Counted from the stretch's first letter, positions 25,524-32,024 are shown. The stretch: 62,751 nt of DNA from a virus (IMGVR_UViG_3300019776_000051:1-62751); one strand, 5' to 3'. Program-made: numbers and translations. Notes: a model not told the origin generated them from the sequence alone.

Positions 25524-26165
25524 ATGAGCAATTTACTATCAATCGAAAGTAGCTTTCTGAACCTGCCACAGGTCAAGACAGCGTTGAATTTGAGCGAAAT
25601 TCGTTCGGTTCAAAGAACCATTACAAACGCTAAGAAGAAAAAGTTCGAGCAAACGTTACAGCTAAGCAAGTTAGTGACAGCGGCTGTAGAGTGGTTTCAA
25701 TCTGAGGAGGGGCAACGTGTATGCTCTGAGGAGGGTATCAGTTGGAGCAATGAGGAGATAGGACAGAAAGTTTTTGGATGGCAAAAATCGTTTTTCTACA
25801 AAGTGGTGAAAGCCGGAAAGCTACAGGCTGAGGTTATCGAGACTTTCAAAACAAAGTGCGATGAGGCTGAGGCACAAGGTCAAGAGCCTAACCGCTCACT
25901 TGAGGGCTTACTTAAGTTCGCTAAGCAAGTGGAGACAGGTAACACAGCAAGTGGAGAAGGTGAGAGCGAGATGGGTGACCCTGAGACTACAGGTGAGGCT
26001 CAAGTTGAAACACGTGTTGAAACCATTTTAACTTTCACTTACAAGAGCGAAGGCGGTAACGTTTCAGTTCGTATCGATGCAAACGGAGTGGTGAAAACCA
26101 CAAACAGCGATGAACAAATTCGTGAGGCTATCGCTGTGTTAAATTTCAGTTTACAAAATCGTTAA
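25524..26165 (+). CDS. Hypothetical early protein (213 aa), first gene of the early operon
   Basis: The start at 25524 (MSNLLSIESSFLNLPQVKTA) lies 39 nt after the promoter; an upstream in-frame start would overlap the promoter itself. Residues 10-125 are helical with a basic stretch (TNAKKKKFEQTLQL) and a segment SNEEIGQKVFGWQKSFFYKV that could be a helix-turn-helix. A low-complexity Glu/Gly linker (about 138-165) precedes a small beta domain (ILTFTYKSEGGNVSVRIDAN). Position and layout suggest an immediate-early DNA-binding regulator. No family is recognised. Confidence 0.75.
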   Translation: MSNLLSIESSFLNLPQVKTALNLSEIRSVQRTITNAKKKKFEQTLQLSKLVTAAVEWFQSEEGQRVCSEEGISWSNEEIGQKVFGWQKSFFYKVVKAGKLQAEVIETFKTKCDEAEAQGQEPNRSLEGLLKFAKQVETGNTASGEGESEMGDPETTGEAQVETRVETILTFTYKSEGGNVSVRIDANGVVKTTNSDEQIREAIAVLNFSLQNR

Positions 26166-26183
26166 TCCATAAAATCTACTACA

Positions 26184-27047
26184 ATGCAAACAGGCATCAT
26201 TTACACAACCACAGGTCAAAGAGAAAGAGGTGAGGTTTCAAGCTACCACAGGAAACCACAGCCCCTGTTTTTGAACAAGACTAAGCACGCTGTAGACGTA
26301 GCAGGTCTTAAAAAAGCCGAACAAAGAACCGCTATCAAATTCGAGGGCGGTGACTATGAGGCTAAGTTTACAATAGGCTTCGAGGTCGAGAAAAATCAGC
26401 TAAGCCGTAACGCTGTGAAAGAGTACGAACTTTTTTGTGGCTTCGAGCGTGACGGGTCTTGTGGCTATGAGGCTGTCACTCACGTACTACCATTGCTACC
26501 GGCAGGTAAGTGGCGTACAAAGGTTTTTGACCTTATGCACAAGGCTGAGAAGATTATCGATGACAGATATAGCCCCTCAGACAGACGCTGTGGCGGTCAT
26601 ATCACCATTGCGGCTGATGGCTTCACAGGTGAGCAATTGAGAGCAGCCGTTCGTAAAAATGCAGGTATCGTTTACGCCCTGTTTCGCAATAGACTTGAGA
26701 ACAGGTATTGCAACGCCAACAACAGGATGCAGGATATTTCAGGTGACAGGTATCAGGTGAGCCTTGCAAAGGGCAATTGCCTTGAGTTTAGACTACCATC
26801 ACGCTTCGAGTCAGTGAAACAAATGATGAGAAGATATGAGCTGTTTTACGAACTTGTAAACTACAGCATCAACAAGCCTAATGGGTCACACGAGGCGTTT
26901 CTTAAGACCATCACGCCTATCGTTATCTCAATGTACAACGGAGACACTGATAAGGCTAATGAGGTTCTGAGACTTGCTAAGCTATTCAGAGCCTACATCC
27001 TGAAAGGTGAGATACATCAAGACATCCTGAGGTACTTGAGCCGATAA
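26184..27047 (+). CDS. Amidoligase (ATP-dependent COOH-NH2 ligase family)
   Basis: This 287-aa protein matches the phage/bacterial 'amidoligase_2' type of the glutamine-synthetase-like superfamily. Motifs: GFEVE (65-69), ERDGSCGYEAV (88-98), CGGHI (136-140) and LEFRLPSRF (200-208); their order and acidic/basic residues fit the Mg-ATP site. Such enzymes join amino or peptide groups by amide bonds. A class II amidotransferase/GGCT fusion is encoded 1.6 kb downstream in the same operon, a pairing previously noted for this family by comparative genomics. The substrate is unknown. Its transcript ends at palindrome copy 4 and ribozyme 1. Confidence 0.75.
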   Translation: MQTGIIYTTTGQRERGEVSSYHRKPQPLFLNKTKHAVDVAGLKKAEQRTAIKFEGGDYEAKFTIGFEVEKNQLSRNAVKEYELFCGFERDGSCGYEAVTHVLPLLPAGKWRTKVFDLMHKAEKIIDDRYSPSDRRCGGHITIAADGFTGEQLRAAVRKNAGIVYALFRNRLENRYCNANNRMQDISGDRYQVSLAKGNCLEFRLPSRFESVKQMMRRYELFYELVNYSINKPNGSHEAFLKTITPIVISMYNGDTDKANEVLRLAKLFRAYILKGEIHQDILRYLSR

Positions 27048-27059
27048 AATATGAGGGGA

Positions 27060-27075
27060 GTGTCTTCAAAGACAC
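27060..27075. repeat. 16-bp palindrome copy 4, before ribozyme 1
   Basis: GTGTCTTCAAAGACAC, extended by flanks to a 22-bp palindrome (GGAGTGTC...GACACTCC). It starts 13 nt after the amidoligase stop and ends three bases before ribozyme 1. Confidence 0.92.
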
Positions 27076-27078
27076 TCC

Positions 27079-27130
27079 GCTGTCGGGGGATGAGTTGTCC
27101 TCCCTGATGAGTCCCAAAGGACGAAACAGC
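27079..27130 (+). ncRNA. Hammerhead ribozyme 1 (type III)
   Basis: All core elements are present. Stem III GCTGT (27079-27083) pairs with ACAGC (27126-27130). The cleavage nucleotide is C27084 (GTC). Stem I is GGGGGA/TCCTCC with loop TGAGTTG. CTGATGA is at 27104-27110, stem II is GTCC/GGAC with loop CAAA, and GAA is at 27123-27125. The open end is stem III. Self-cleavage would leave the 3' end of the amidoligase mRNA at the palindrome hairpin and give the next gene a 90-nt 5' leader. Confidence 0.93.
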
Positions 27131-27174
27131 AATTTAAACCGGAGGTTTGAAACGCCTCCACAACCACAATCAAT

Positions 27175-27369
27175 ATGAAAAAATCAGTAATCACAAAAAT
27201 CGCAATCCTGTTTAGTGCAGGGCTATTCGGGTCAATGACGGCAATCTATTCAATCTATGATATGGACGTGCCGATGGGTATTACCATCCCGATGCTAATC
27301 GTGTCAATCCTTTTAGTCGCTGTGTCTATGCAGTGGCTTGAGAAGGAGTTAAAGAAAATCATTAAGTAA
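27175..27369 (+). CDS. Small membrane protein with two transmembrane helices
   Basis: This 64-aa protein has a basic start, helix one (IAILFSAGLFGSMTAIYSIY), a short loop, helix two (TIPMLIVSILLVAVSMQWL) and a basic tail (EKELKKIIK). It is the first gene after ribozyme 1. Its leader holds a GGAGG/CCTCC hairpin at 27141-27159. Possible roles include superinfection exclusion or an envelope function. Confidence 0.7.
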   Translation: MKKSVITKIAILFSAGLFGSMTAIYSIYDMDVPMGITIPMLIVSILLVAVSMQWLEKELKKIIK

Positions 27370-27388
27370 TCCTTAAAATCAATTGACA

Positions 27389-27967
27389 ATGAGACAGATA
27401 ACAAGAGACATCGTGAACGCTTTTCAGAACAGCCGTTCACTTACAATTGGCAACAGCCGTACAAATGGCGAGAGCCTGTGGCTATTCGGTAACAAGATAG
27501 CTGAAATCAGAAGGGATGGGCTATGGATAACAAATGCGGGATGGGATAGCAAGACCACAAAGGAAAGGCTCAATGGTTTATCAGGGGTCAACATCGTACA
27601 ACGCAGGGGCGTTTGGTTATTGAATGACAGGGTGTGGGATGGTAGATGGGTGAACGTGGATGCGTGGAATGATGGCATCACCTATGTGAATGATGAATCG
27701 CCACGTGAGGAGAATGAGCAGGAGTTTGACGTGACAAGTGAATGGACTAATGAGGGCTACAGCCGACCTGTGTATTCAATCTACCATACGTTGGTGGAGA
27801 ATGACCTTGTACAGGTGGAGCAGGTGCTAAGTGAGGCAGGGATACCATCACGCAGGATGGAATCAGATACTGAAGGTGTGTATAGACCAAACTATTTTAT
27901 AGTCGTGCGTCCTGAGAACGTGGTTCGTGCGAGTTCAGTATTGTGCGAGAACTATTCATTGGTTTAA
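27389..27967 (+). CDS. Hypothetical early protein with DUF2007-like C-terminal domain
   Basis: This 192-aa protein starts MRQITRDIVNAFQNSRSLTI. Residues 1-90 (SLWLFGNKIAEIRRDGLWIT, then WLLNDRVWDGRWVNVDAW) look like a small beta domain seen beside phage amidoligases. Residues about 125-190 (YSIYHTLVENDLVQVEQVLSEAGIPSRRM, PNYFIVVRPENVVRASSVL) fit the ferredoxin-like DUF2007 signal-transducing fold. A Glu-rich linker joins them. Its stop is ten bases before palindrome copy 5 and ribozyme 2. Confidence 0.65.
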   Translation: MRQITRDIVNAFQNSRSLTIGNSRTNGESLWLFGNKIAEIRRDGLWITNAGWDSKTTKERLNGLSGVNIVQRRGVWLLNDRVWDGRWVNVDAWNDGITYVNDESPREENEQEFDVTSEWTNEGYSRPVYSIYHTLVENDLVQVEQVLSEAGIPSRRMESDTEGVYRPNYFIVVRPENVVRASSVLCENYSLV

Positions 27968-27976
27968 CAAGTGGGG

Positions 27977-27992
27977 GTGTCTTCAAAGACAC
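27977..27992. repeat. 16-bp palindrome copy 5, before ribozyme 2
   Basis: GTGTCTTCAAAGACAC, directly abutting stem III of ribozyme 2 with no spacer. Confidence 0.92.
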
Positions 27993-28044
27993 TCCGTCCC
28001 TGAGTGTGTTGCTCAGGCTGATGAGTCCGAAAGGACGAAACGGA
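27993..28044 (+). ncRNA. Hammerhead ribozyme 2 (type III)
   Basis: Stem III TCCGT (27993-27997) pairs with ACGGA (28040-28044). Cleavage follows C27998. Stem I is CCTGAG/CTCAGG with loop TGTGTTG. CTGATGA is at 28018-28024, stem II GTCC/GGAC has loop GAAA, and GAA is at 28037-28039. It lies between the 192-aa gene and the next start, 67 nt downstream of the cut. Confidence 0.95.
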
Positions 28045-28065
28045 AACCACTTAAATCAAATTCAA

Positions 28066-28260
28066 ATGACTCAAGAACAAATGACAATTGAGAGACAGCG
28101 TAATGAAACTATTCAGGACGTAATCGACAGGCTACTCTACCTACCGGCAGATAAGTTGGCAGAGTACAAGCACTACCTTGACGTGCTCGTATCAGTTTAC
28201 CCGATTGATATGGAAATCAAAGACGGAATCAGAATCTATCACGTATCAAAAAGAAAGTAG
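28066..28260 (+). CDS. Hypothetical small helical protein (64 aa)
   Basis: The start at 28066 (MTQEQMTIERQRNETIQDVI) follows ribozyme 2 and an AAATCAAATTCAAATG leader. A longer in-frame start would place the ribozyme inside the coding sequence and is rejected. The first 40 residues are helical (IDRLLYLPADKLAEYKHYLD), followed by strands. Its stop overlaps the next ATG region by one base. Confidence 0.6.
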   Translation: MTQEQMTIERQRNETIQDVIDRLLYLPADKLAEYKHYLDVLVSVYPIDMEIKDGIRIYHVSKRK

Positions 28261-28261
28261 T

Positions 28262-28387
28262 ATGAAAGTTCTATCAGTAATCTTAATCGTATCGTTTCTT
28301 ACCTCTTGCAGTGTTGAGTATAAAATTGCTCACTACAAAAGACCGAACAGGAAGCAAACCTGTATCGTAGGAAGGAGACCATTCTAA
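28262..28387 (+). CDS. Small lipoprotein (41 aa)
   Basis: Product MKVLSVILIVSFLTSCSVEY..., with a signal peptide and lipobox LTSC (Cys16). The mature peptide is only about 26 residues and strongly basic (RPNRKQTCIVGRRPF). Tiny phage lipoproteins often block superinfection by acting at the outer membrane. That role is inferred. Confidence 0.65.
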   Translation: MKVLSVILIVSFLTSCSVEYKIAHYKRPNRKQTCIVGRRPF

Positions 28388-28399
28388 AATCAAATCAAT

Positions 28400-28561
28400 A
28401 TGGAAAGTCAACACTATTTCAAAGTTTATTACGGACAAGTATGCGTATGGTCAGTAGTCGCCCACACAAAGTGGGAGGCTATTGACAAGGCGTACTACAA
28501 ATTCATTGGGGACAGACCCCATTTAGAGCGTACAAAATTCAAGGCAAAGAAAGTTTATTAG
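28400..28561 (+). CDS. Hypothetical protein (53 aa)
   Basis: Short gene: MESQHYFKVYYGQVCVWSVV, then HTKWEAIDKAYYKFIGDRPH and a basic end. Start preceded by AAAATCAAATCAAT. Predicted strand-helix pattern; no family recognised. Confidence 0.55.
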   Translation: MESQHYFKVYYGQVCVWSVVAHTKWEAIDKAYYKFIGDRPHLERTKFKAKKVY

Positions 28562-28569
28562 AAAATAAA

Positions 28570-28601
28570 TTTGGAGATGTCTAAATTATGTCTTATCTTT
28601 G
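28570..28601 (+). promoter_or_regulatory. Internal promoter before the amidotransferase fusion
   Basis: TTTG (28570-28573), 20 nt, TATCTTTG (28594-28601): strong Bacteroidota-type promoter. It lies 66 nt before the ATG at 28668 and gives the fusion and ribozymes 3 and 4 a second source of transcript. Confidence 0.75.
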
Positions 28602-28667
28602 TTCAAATCAAGTTCAATAATCGGGTTCTATGTCTCTTTAGGCATTGCCCATAAATCAAATCTTACT

Positions 28668-29771
28668 ATGTGTGTAATCATTATCAAGCAGAAAGGGAAG
28701 CACGTCCCTCAGGAGGTTGCAAAGACCTCAGCACGAATCAATCCTCACGGATTGGGAATCATTTGGCTCGACACGTTCGAGGTTACCTATCACAAATCAG
28801 CAGAGTACAAGGTACTCGATACAAAAAGACCATTCATTGCTCACTTTAGATATGCGACCATTGGTGCTATCAACAAAGAGAACACGCATCCATTCAGATG
28901 TGGTAGCAACAAGCAAGAGTGGTTAATGATGAACGGAACGATTAGAAGTCTTGGCAATGTCAAGAAGAGTGACTCAAAGGTATTGGCTGAGAATCTTGGA
29001 GAGATACCACGTCACAAGTGGAAGAAAGAGTTGGAGCAGTATGAGTGCAGGTTCGTTACGATTAACACGCACAGCAGAACGTATCAGATTTATAACAAAG
29101 AGTTGTGGGTTCAGAAGGATGGCGTGTGGTACAGCAAAGACAACGTCCTTGAGGATACATTGGTTGCGGTGTATGGCACGTTGAAGAAAGGGTACAGCAA
29201 TTATAATCACTATTTGACAAGCTCGAAGTATGTGGGTAGTGGGGAGACCAAAGACAAATATCCATTGGTCATTAGCGGGTTGCCGTACTTGATTGAGAAG
29301 AAGGGAGTGGGTCACAATGTGGAGGTGGATGTGTTCAAAGTTAGTAGCTCAGTGCTCAGTGCATTGGACAGGTTAGAGGGGCATCCGAATTGGTACAGGC
29401 GTAAGCAGATTGACATTCAGATGAAAGGTAAGGTGCTTACCTGTTGGATTTATTTTAATCTAAGAGAGCACGAGAAAGGTCACGAGTTGCACAAGACGTA
29501 CACTCAGTTACCTAACAGAGCGAAGTGGTATGAGGAGGAGGATGAACGTGAGAGTGAGGCGTCATTCAGTAGATATACTGAACGTCAATTGAACTTGCTC
29601 GATATATTCGAGGATGAAGATTGTGAAGATTGTGGTTTTGATATAGTAAATGAGAAGCCCATTTGTGTAGATTGTTTTCACGACTTGGAACACGATGGCT
29701 TTGCGAACTACCATTGTTGTGGTTGCGATGGTTGGTTTGCTGAGGATGAGGTACTGCGATTTAGACCTTAA
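28668..29771 (+). CDS. Class II glutamine amidotransferase - GGCT fusion with zinc ribbon
   Basis: This 367-aa protein starts MCVIIIKQKG, so Cys2 becomes the N-terminal nucleophile of an Ntn hydrolase after Met removal. HFRYATIG (59-66) and LMMNGTI (86-92) are class II glutaminase motifs. Residues about 165-270 are a gamma-glutamylcyclotransferase (AIG2-like) domain: YGTLKKG (169-175), LDRLEGHPNWYRR (233-245). The C-terminus has CxxC pairs at 319/322 and 333/336 and a further CCxC, probably zinc-binding. An upstream in-frame start is rejected because the Cys must be residue two. It likely works with the amidoligase in amide or peptide metabolism. Confidence 0.85.
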   Translation: MCVIIIKQKGKHVPQEVAKTSARINPHGLGIIWLDTFEVTYHKSAEYKVLDTKRPFIAHFRYATIGAINKENTHPFRCGSNKQEWLMMNGTIRSLGNVKKSDSKVLAENLGEIPRHKWKKELEQYECRFVTINTHSRTYQIYNKELWVQKDGVWYSKDNVLEDTLVAVYGTLKKGYSNYNHYLTSSKYVGSGETKDKYPLVISGLPYLIEKKGVGHNVEVDVFKVSSSVLSALDRLEGHPNWYRRKQIDIQMKGKVLTCWIYFNLREHEKGHELHKTYTQLPNRAKWYEEEDERESEASFSRYTERQLNLLDIFEDEDCEDCGFDIVNEKPICVDCFHDLEHDGFANYHCCGCDGWFAEDEVLRFRP

Positions 29772-29787
29772 CCTCAGTAGTAGGGTG

Positions 29788-29803
29788 GTGTCTTCAAAGA
29801 CAC
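29788..29803. repeat. 16-bp palindrome copy 6, before ribozyme 3
   Basis: GTGTCTTCAAAGACAC, 16 nt after the fusion-gene stop and five bases before ribozyme 3. Confidence 0.92.
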
Positions 29804-29808
29804 TGCCC

Positions 29809-29859
29809 TCCGTCTCAGGATGTGTGTCCTGACTGATGAGCTCGAGAGAGCGAAACGGA
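29809..29859 (+). ncRNA. Hammerhead ribozyme 3 (type III)
   Basis: Stem III TCCGT (29809-29813) pairs with ACGGA (29855-29859). Cleavage follows C29814. Stem I is TCAGGA/TCCTGA with loop TGTGTG. CTGATGA is at 29833-29839, stem II GCTC/GAGC has loop GAGA, and GAA is at 29852-29854. Stem I and II sequences differ from ribozymes 1 and 2 while pairing is kept, which is covariation support. Confidence 0.96.
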
Positions 29860-29879
29860 AACCATCAATCAAAATCATT

Positions 29880-30197
29880 ATGAAAAAAGAAATCAATTTC
29901 AATCACGATGCGAAGACAATTACAGAAGCATTGGGTGTCACAGAGGATGTGAACAGAAAGTCAAAGGATGCCATCATTGACTTTATGACTGACTCAAGAA
30001 GTAGCACGAGTGTGTTGGCTGAGTATATCCATAAGTCTATGGAGTATGAGACTATCTTAATGTTGGCTACGCATCAAATCCAAAAGAAGATGGAAGATGC
30101 ATTCGGAGGTGAGGAGCTTAAGGATGCATTGAAAACATTGGCGTCTATACTTGGGCGTCCTGAGGTAAAAGAAGACGACAAGGCAAGTTTGAATTAA
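29880..30197 (+). CDS. Hypothetical helical protein (105 aa)
   Basis: The start at 29880 (MKKEINFNHDAKTITEALGV) lies 65 nt after the ribozyme 3 cut. An earlier in-frame ATG falls inside the ribozyme and is rejected. The protein is almost all helical (TSVLAEYIHKSMEYETILML, EELKDALKTLASILG) with an acidic tail. No family recognised. Confidence 0.65.
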   Translation: MKKEINFNHDAKTITEALGVTEDVNRKSKDAIIDFMTDSRSSTSVLAEYIHKSMEYETILMLATHQIQKKMEDAFGGEELKDALKTLASILGRPEVKEDDKASLN

Positions 30198-30202
30198 GCA
30201 AG

Positions 30203-30219
30203 GGCAGGGAATCCCTGCC
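30203..30219 (+). other. Hairpin before ribozyme 4
   Basis: GGCAGGG-AAT-CCCTGCC, a perfect 7-bp stem. It replaces the 16-bp palindrome at this site and shares its last two bases with stem III of ribozyme 4, so the two helices compete at the boundary. Confidence 0.85.
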
Positions 30220-30266
30220 GTCCACAGATGTGTGTCTGTGCTGATGAGTTCAAAAGAACGAAACGG
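30218..30266 (+). ncRNA. Hammerhead ribozyme 4 (type III)
   Basis: Stem III CCGT (30218-30221) pairs with ACGG (30263-30266). Cleavage follows C30222. Stem I is CACAGA/TCTGTG with loop TGTGTG. CTGATGA is at 30241-30247, stem II GTTC/GAAC has loop AAAA, and GAA is at 30260-30262. All three stems differ in sequence from the other copies. Confidence 0.95.
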
Positions 30267-30288
30267 AAACCACTTAACTTAAATGTCT

Positions 30289-30432
30289 ATGAATTATTTT
30301 ATCTTAGTCCTGAGTTGTTTTGTGAGTGCAATGGCAGGATGTTTTATCGGAGCGTATGTAACTTACAAATCAATGAAGATAATCGTGAGACGTAAGGTCG
30401 CACACATTTTAAAAAGTCAAAACCACAAATGA
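30289..30432 (+). CDS. Small single-pass membrane protein (47 aa)
   Basis: Product MNYFILVLSCFVSAMAGCFI..., one hydrophobic helix then a basic tail (SMKIIVRRKVAHILKSQNHK). An ATG six bases earlier (30283) is possible. I prefer 30289 because it gives the 66-nt distance from the ribozyme cut seen after ribozymes 2 and 3 (67 and 65 nt). Confidence 0.6.
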   Translation: MNYFILVLSCFVSAMAGCFIGAYVTYKSMKIIVRRKVAHILKSQNHK

Positions 30433-30433
30433 G

Positions 30434-30661
30434 ATGAACATTTTCAAAATCAAAATTTCAGATTGGGATGAGTTTAATTTTATCCTTGCCACTCAATTGA
30501 GTGAGAAGCAAATCCGTTCTGTCATTCAGCCTATGGTTGATGAGAGTAGAGAAGAGGACTTTGTTTTTACGCCTGACGACTATGTAAATGTGCTCAAGGA
30601 TGCATATCCTAAAGCAGTTATTTTAACCGATAATTCAGACACAGATGAAATCATATTTTAA
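30434..30661 (+). CDS. Hypothetical acidic protein (75 aa)
   Basis: Product MNIFKIKISDWDEFNFILAT, a helix (LSEKQIRSVIQPMVDESREE) and an acidic end (DNSDTDEIIF). It starts one base after the previous stop and overlaps the next gene. Acidic and small, it could be a protein inhibitor or partner. No family recognised. Confidence 0.6.
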   Translation: MNIFKIKISDWDEFNFILATQLSEKQIRSVIQPMVDESREEDFVFTPDDYVNVLKDAYPKAVILTDNSDTDEIIF

Positions 30662-30824
30662 AATAGCGAAAGGGTTTGTGTACTTAATTGCTGAGTTGGT
30701 ATGGTTCTTAGTTGTATCCATCCCGTTGGCGTTTACCTTACTCTTCTTTGTTGAGTTAGTATCTATAATCAAATCAATCTATAATCAAATCAAATCAGTA
30801 TGTCAAAGAATCACTACGAGATGA
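30645..30824 (+). CDS. Small membrane protein (59 aa)
   Basis: Product MKSYFKIAKGFVYLIAELVW..., with one or two hydrophobic helices (FLVVSIPLAFTLLFFVELVSI) and a basic C-terminus. It overlaps the 75-aa gene by 17 bases and the next gene by 25 bases, so its C-terminal codons are also the AATCAAATC leader of the next gene. Confidence 0.5.
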   Translation: MKSYFKIAKGFVYLIAELVWFLVVSIPLAFTLLFFVELVSIIKSIYNQIKSVCQRITTR

Positions 30825-31114
30825 GTGCGGTAGCCTCCGCCAATCTTGAAATCGACTACCTACGAGGTCAGTTAAATGAGGCAAATGCAAAGTTAAAAGA
30901 CGAGAAGGTTGCACGTGAGTTGCTCAGAAAGAAGGGTTACTACGTTGACAATCTTTGGTGTATAGGAGACGTTATAGAAAACTATGACTGCACTCCGGAG
31001 CAGGCTCAGAGGGTGCTTGAGATGGCACTAACGAATGACGCTACTATGGAGCAAGTATGGTGGGCAATTGACGATGCCGCTGACTCATTAGAAATCAAAT
31101 CAAATCAAAATTAA
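30800..31114 (+). CDS. Hypothetical protein (104 aa)
   Basis: Product MSKNHYEMSAVASANLEIDY, a coiled-coil stretch to residue 45, then YYVDNLWCIGDVIENYDCTPEQAQRVLE. The second half looks like a small phage helical domain often seen in early regions of Bacteroidota phages. It ends KSNQN, encoded by the next gene's leader repeat. Function unknown. Confidence 0.65.
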   Translation: MSKNHYEMSAVASANLEIDYLRGQLNEANAKLKDEKVARELLRKKGYYVDNLWCIGDVIENYDCTPEQAQRVLEMALTNDATMEQVWWAIDDAADSLEIKSNQN

Positions 31115-31115
31115 T

Positions 31116-31511
31116 ATGCAAATCAAATTAAATCAGAACGTAAGCAGAGAAGTCTTGGAAGACATTTTTGTAACAGCATTAGAAGGCGGTAGTAACTATT
31201 GGTACTACTTGCCTCACGAATCAGTATTAGCAATCCGGGGTGCGGTTCCTAAATCGGAAGACCCATACCTAAGCACAGCAATCCTCAAAGCAATCTTAGA
31301 CCACGATGTAAAGGTCAGCATCAATGATGCGGAAGATGAGACTGAGGTGGTTGGCGTAATCACAAAGAGTTTAATTGAGCCACGCTTACAGCTATTAATG
31401 GACAGCCCACACAGATGGGCGTTGGAAAGACATTTGGAGGAGAATGGCGATGCCGACTCCGCAGATGTGGTGTTCCAATACTTGGCAATGGGGGAGGTAG
31501 TTTATGGATAA
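31116..31511 (+). CDS. Hypothetical protein (131 aa)
   Basis: Product MQIKLNQNVSREVLEDIFVT, then ALEGGSNYWYYLPHESVLAI and a C-terminal DADSADVVFQYLAMGEVVYG. The pattern of an N-terminal 'ALEGGSNYW' motif and a C-terminal acidic helix is common in phage early proteins, but no activity is known to me. Confidence 0.65.
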   Translation: MQIKLNQNVSREVLEDIFVTALEGGSNYWYYLPHESVLAIRGAVPKSEDPYLSTAILKAILDHDVKVSINDAEDETEVVGVITKSLIEPRLQLLMDSPHRWALERHLEENGDADSADVVFQYLAMGEVVYG

Positions 31512-31527
31512 TCTTAAACCAAATGAA

Positions 31528-31728
31528 ATGGAAAATAATCAAGAAACATTTATCGACAGACTGAAGAAACTGCAAGAGCAGGCATCAGTTTTAATTCAGG
31601 AGTTGGAAGCGAATCCAAACTTTCCTGAGGGACACGTAATAACAAAAGAGTCTTGGGACAATGCAGATAAAATCATCCACGATGGTTTTGTGTATGTAAA
31701 GTACAGCGACCTATTGTTTTATAAATAA
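31528..31728 (+). CDS. Hypothetical small protein (66 aa)
   Basis: The start at 31528 (MENNQETFIDRLKKLQEQAS) follows a TTAAACCAAATGAAATG leader; an ATG at 31504 overlaps the preceding gene and is less likely. N-terminal helix (ASVLIQELEANPN) then strands (GFVYVKYSDLLFYK). No family recognised. Confidence 0.55.
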   Translation: MENNQETFIDRLKKLQEQASVLIQELEANPNFPEGHVITKESWDNADKIIHDGFVYVKYSDLLFYK

Positions 31729-31743
31729 ATTATACTATCTTTG
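31714..31743 (+). promoter_or_regulatory. Internal promoter before the recombination genes
   Basis: TTG (31714-31716), 19 nt, TATCTTTG (31736-31743). It lies 54 nt before the ATG at 31797 and could raise expression of the downstream DnaA-like, annealing and nuclease genes. Confidence 0.7.
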
Positions 31744-31765
31744 TACAGAATTTAATCAAATTAAC

Positions 31766-31781
31766 GGGAGCTTCGGCTCCC
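31766..31781 (+). other. cUUCGg tetraloop hairpin in the leader
   Basis: GGGAGC-TTCG-GCTCCC is a perfect 6-bp stem with an extra-stable UUCG loop, placed between the promoter and the ATG at 31797. With no U-tract it is not a terminator; a 5' stabiliser is more likely. Confidence 0.75.
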
Positions 31782-31796
31782 ATAAACTTTAATCAA

Positions 31797-32024
31797 ATGG
31801 AAAATTTAGAAAGTTTTAGTAGCACAGGCAGGTTCACAAGTAGACAAGCATACCTTGAGAAAAATCCGGATGCAATCCTCCACGAGAAGTGCACAGACGT
31901 TGTTATGTATATCGGTGGACATATAATTGAGGTGTTGGAATCAGGAGAGTTTATGGTGGACGAAGAGTTCAAAAGTCGTTCACTTGATGAGGCAGAGACG
32001 CAATTGTATTTAAAAAAATATTAA
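31797..32024 (+). CDS. Hypothetical protein (75 aa)
   Basis: Product MENLESFSSTGRFTSRQAYL, then DVVMYIGGHIIEVLESGEFM. First gene after the promoter at 31714-31743 and the UUCG hairpin. Compact strand-rich protein of unknown function. Confidence 0.65.
   Translation: MENLESFSSTGRFTSRQAYLEKNPDAILHEKCTDVVMYIGGHIIEVLESGEFMVDEEFKSRSLDEAETQLYLKKY

Noticed and set aside
27943-28065. Upstream start extending the 64-aa protein through ribozyme 2
   Set aside because: The extension translates the palindrome and ribozyme, overlaps the previous gene, and the ATG at 28066 has the typical leader.
29820-29879. Upstream ATG extending the 105-aa protein by 20 codons
   Set aside because: It would place the core of hammerhead ribozyme 3 inside the coding sequence, and the later ATG matches the spacing seen after the other ribozymes.
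31766-31781. Terminator at the GGGAGC-TTCG-GCTCCC hairpin
   Set aside because: No U-tract follows, and it sits between a good promoter and the next start codon.
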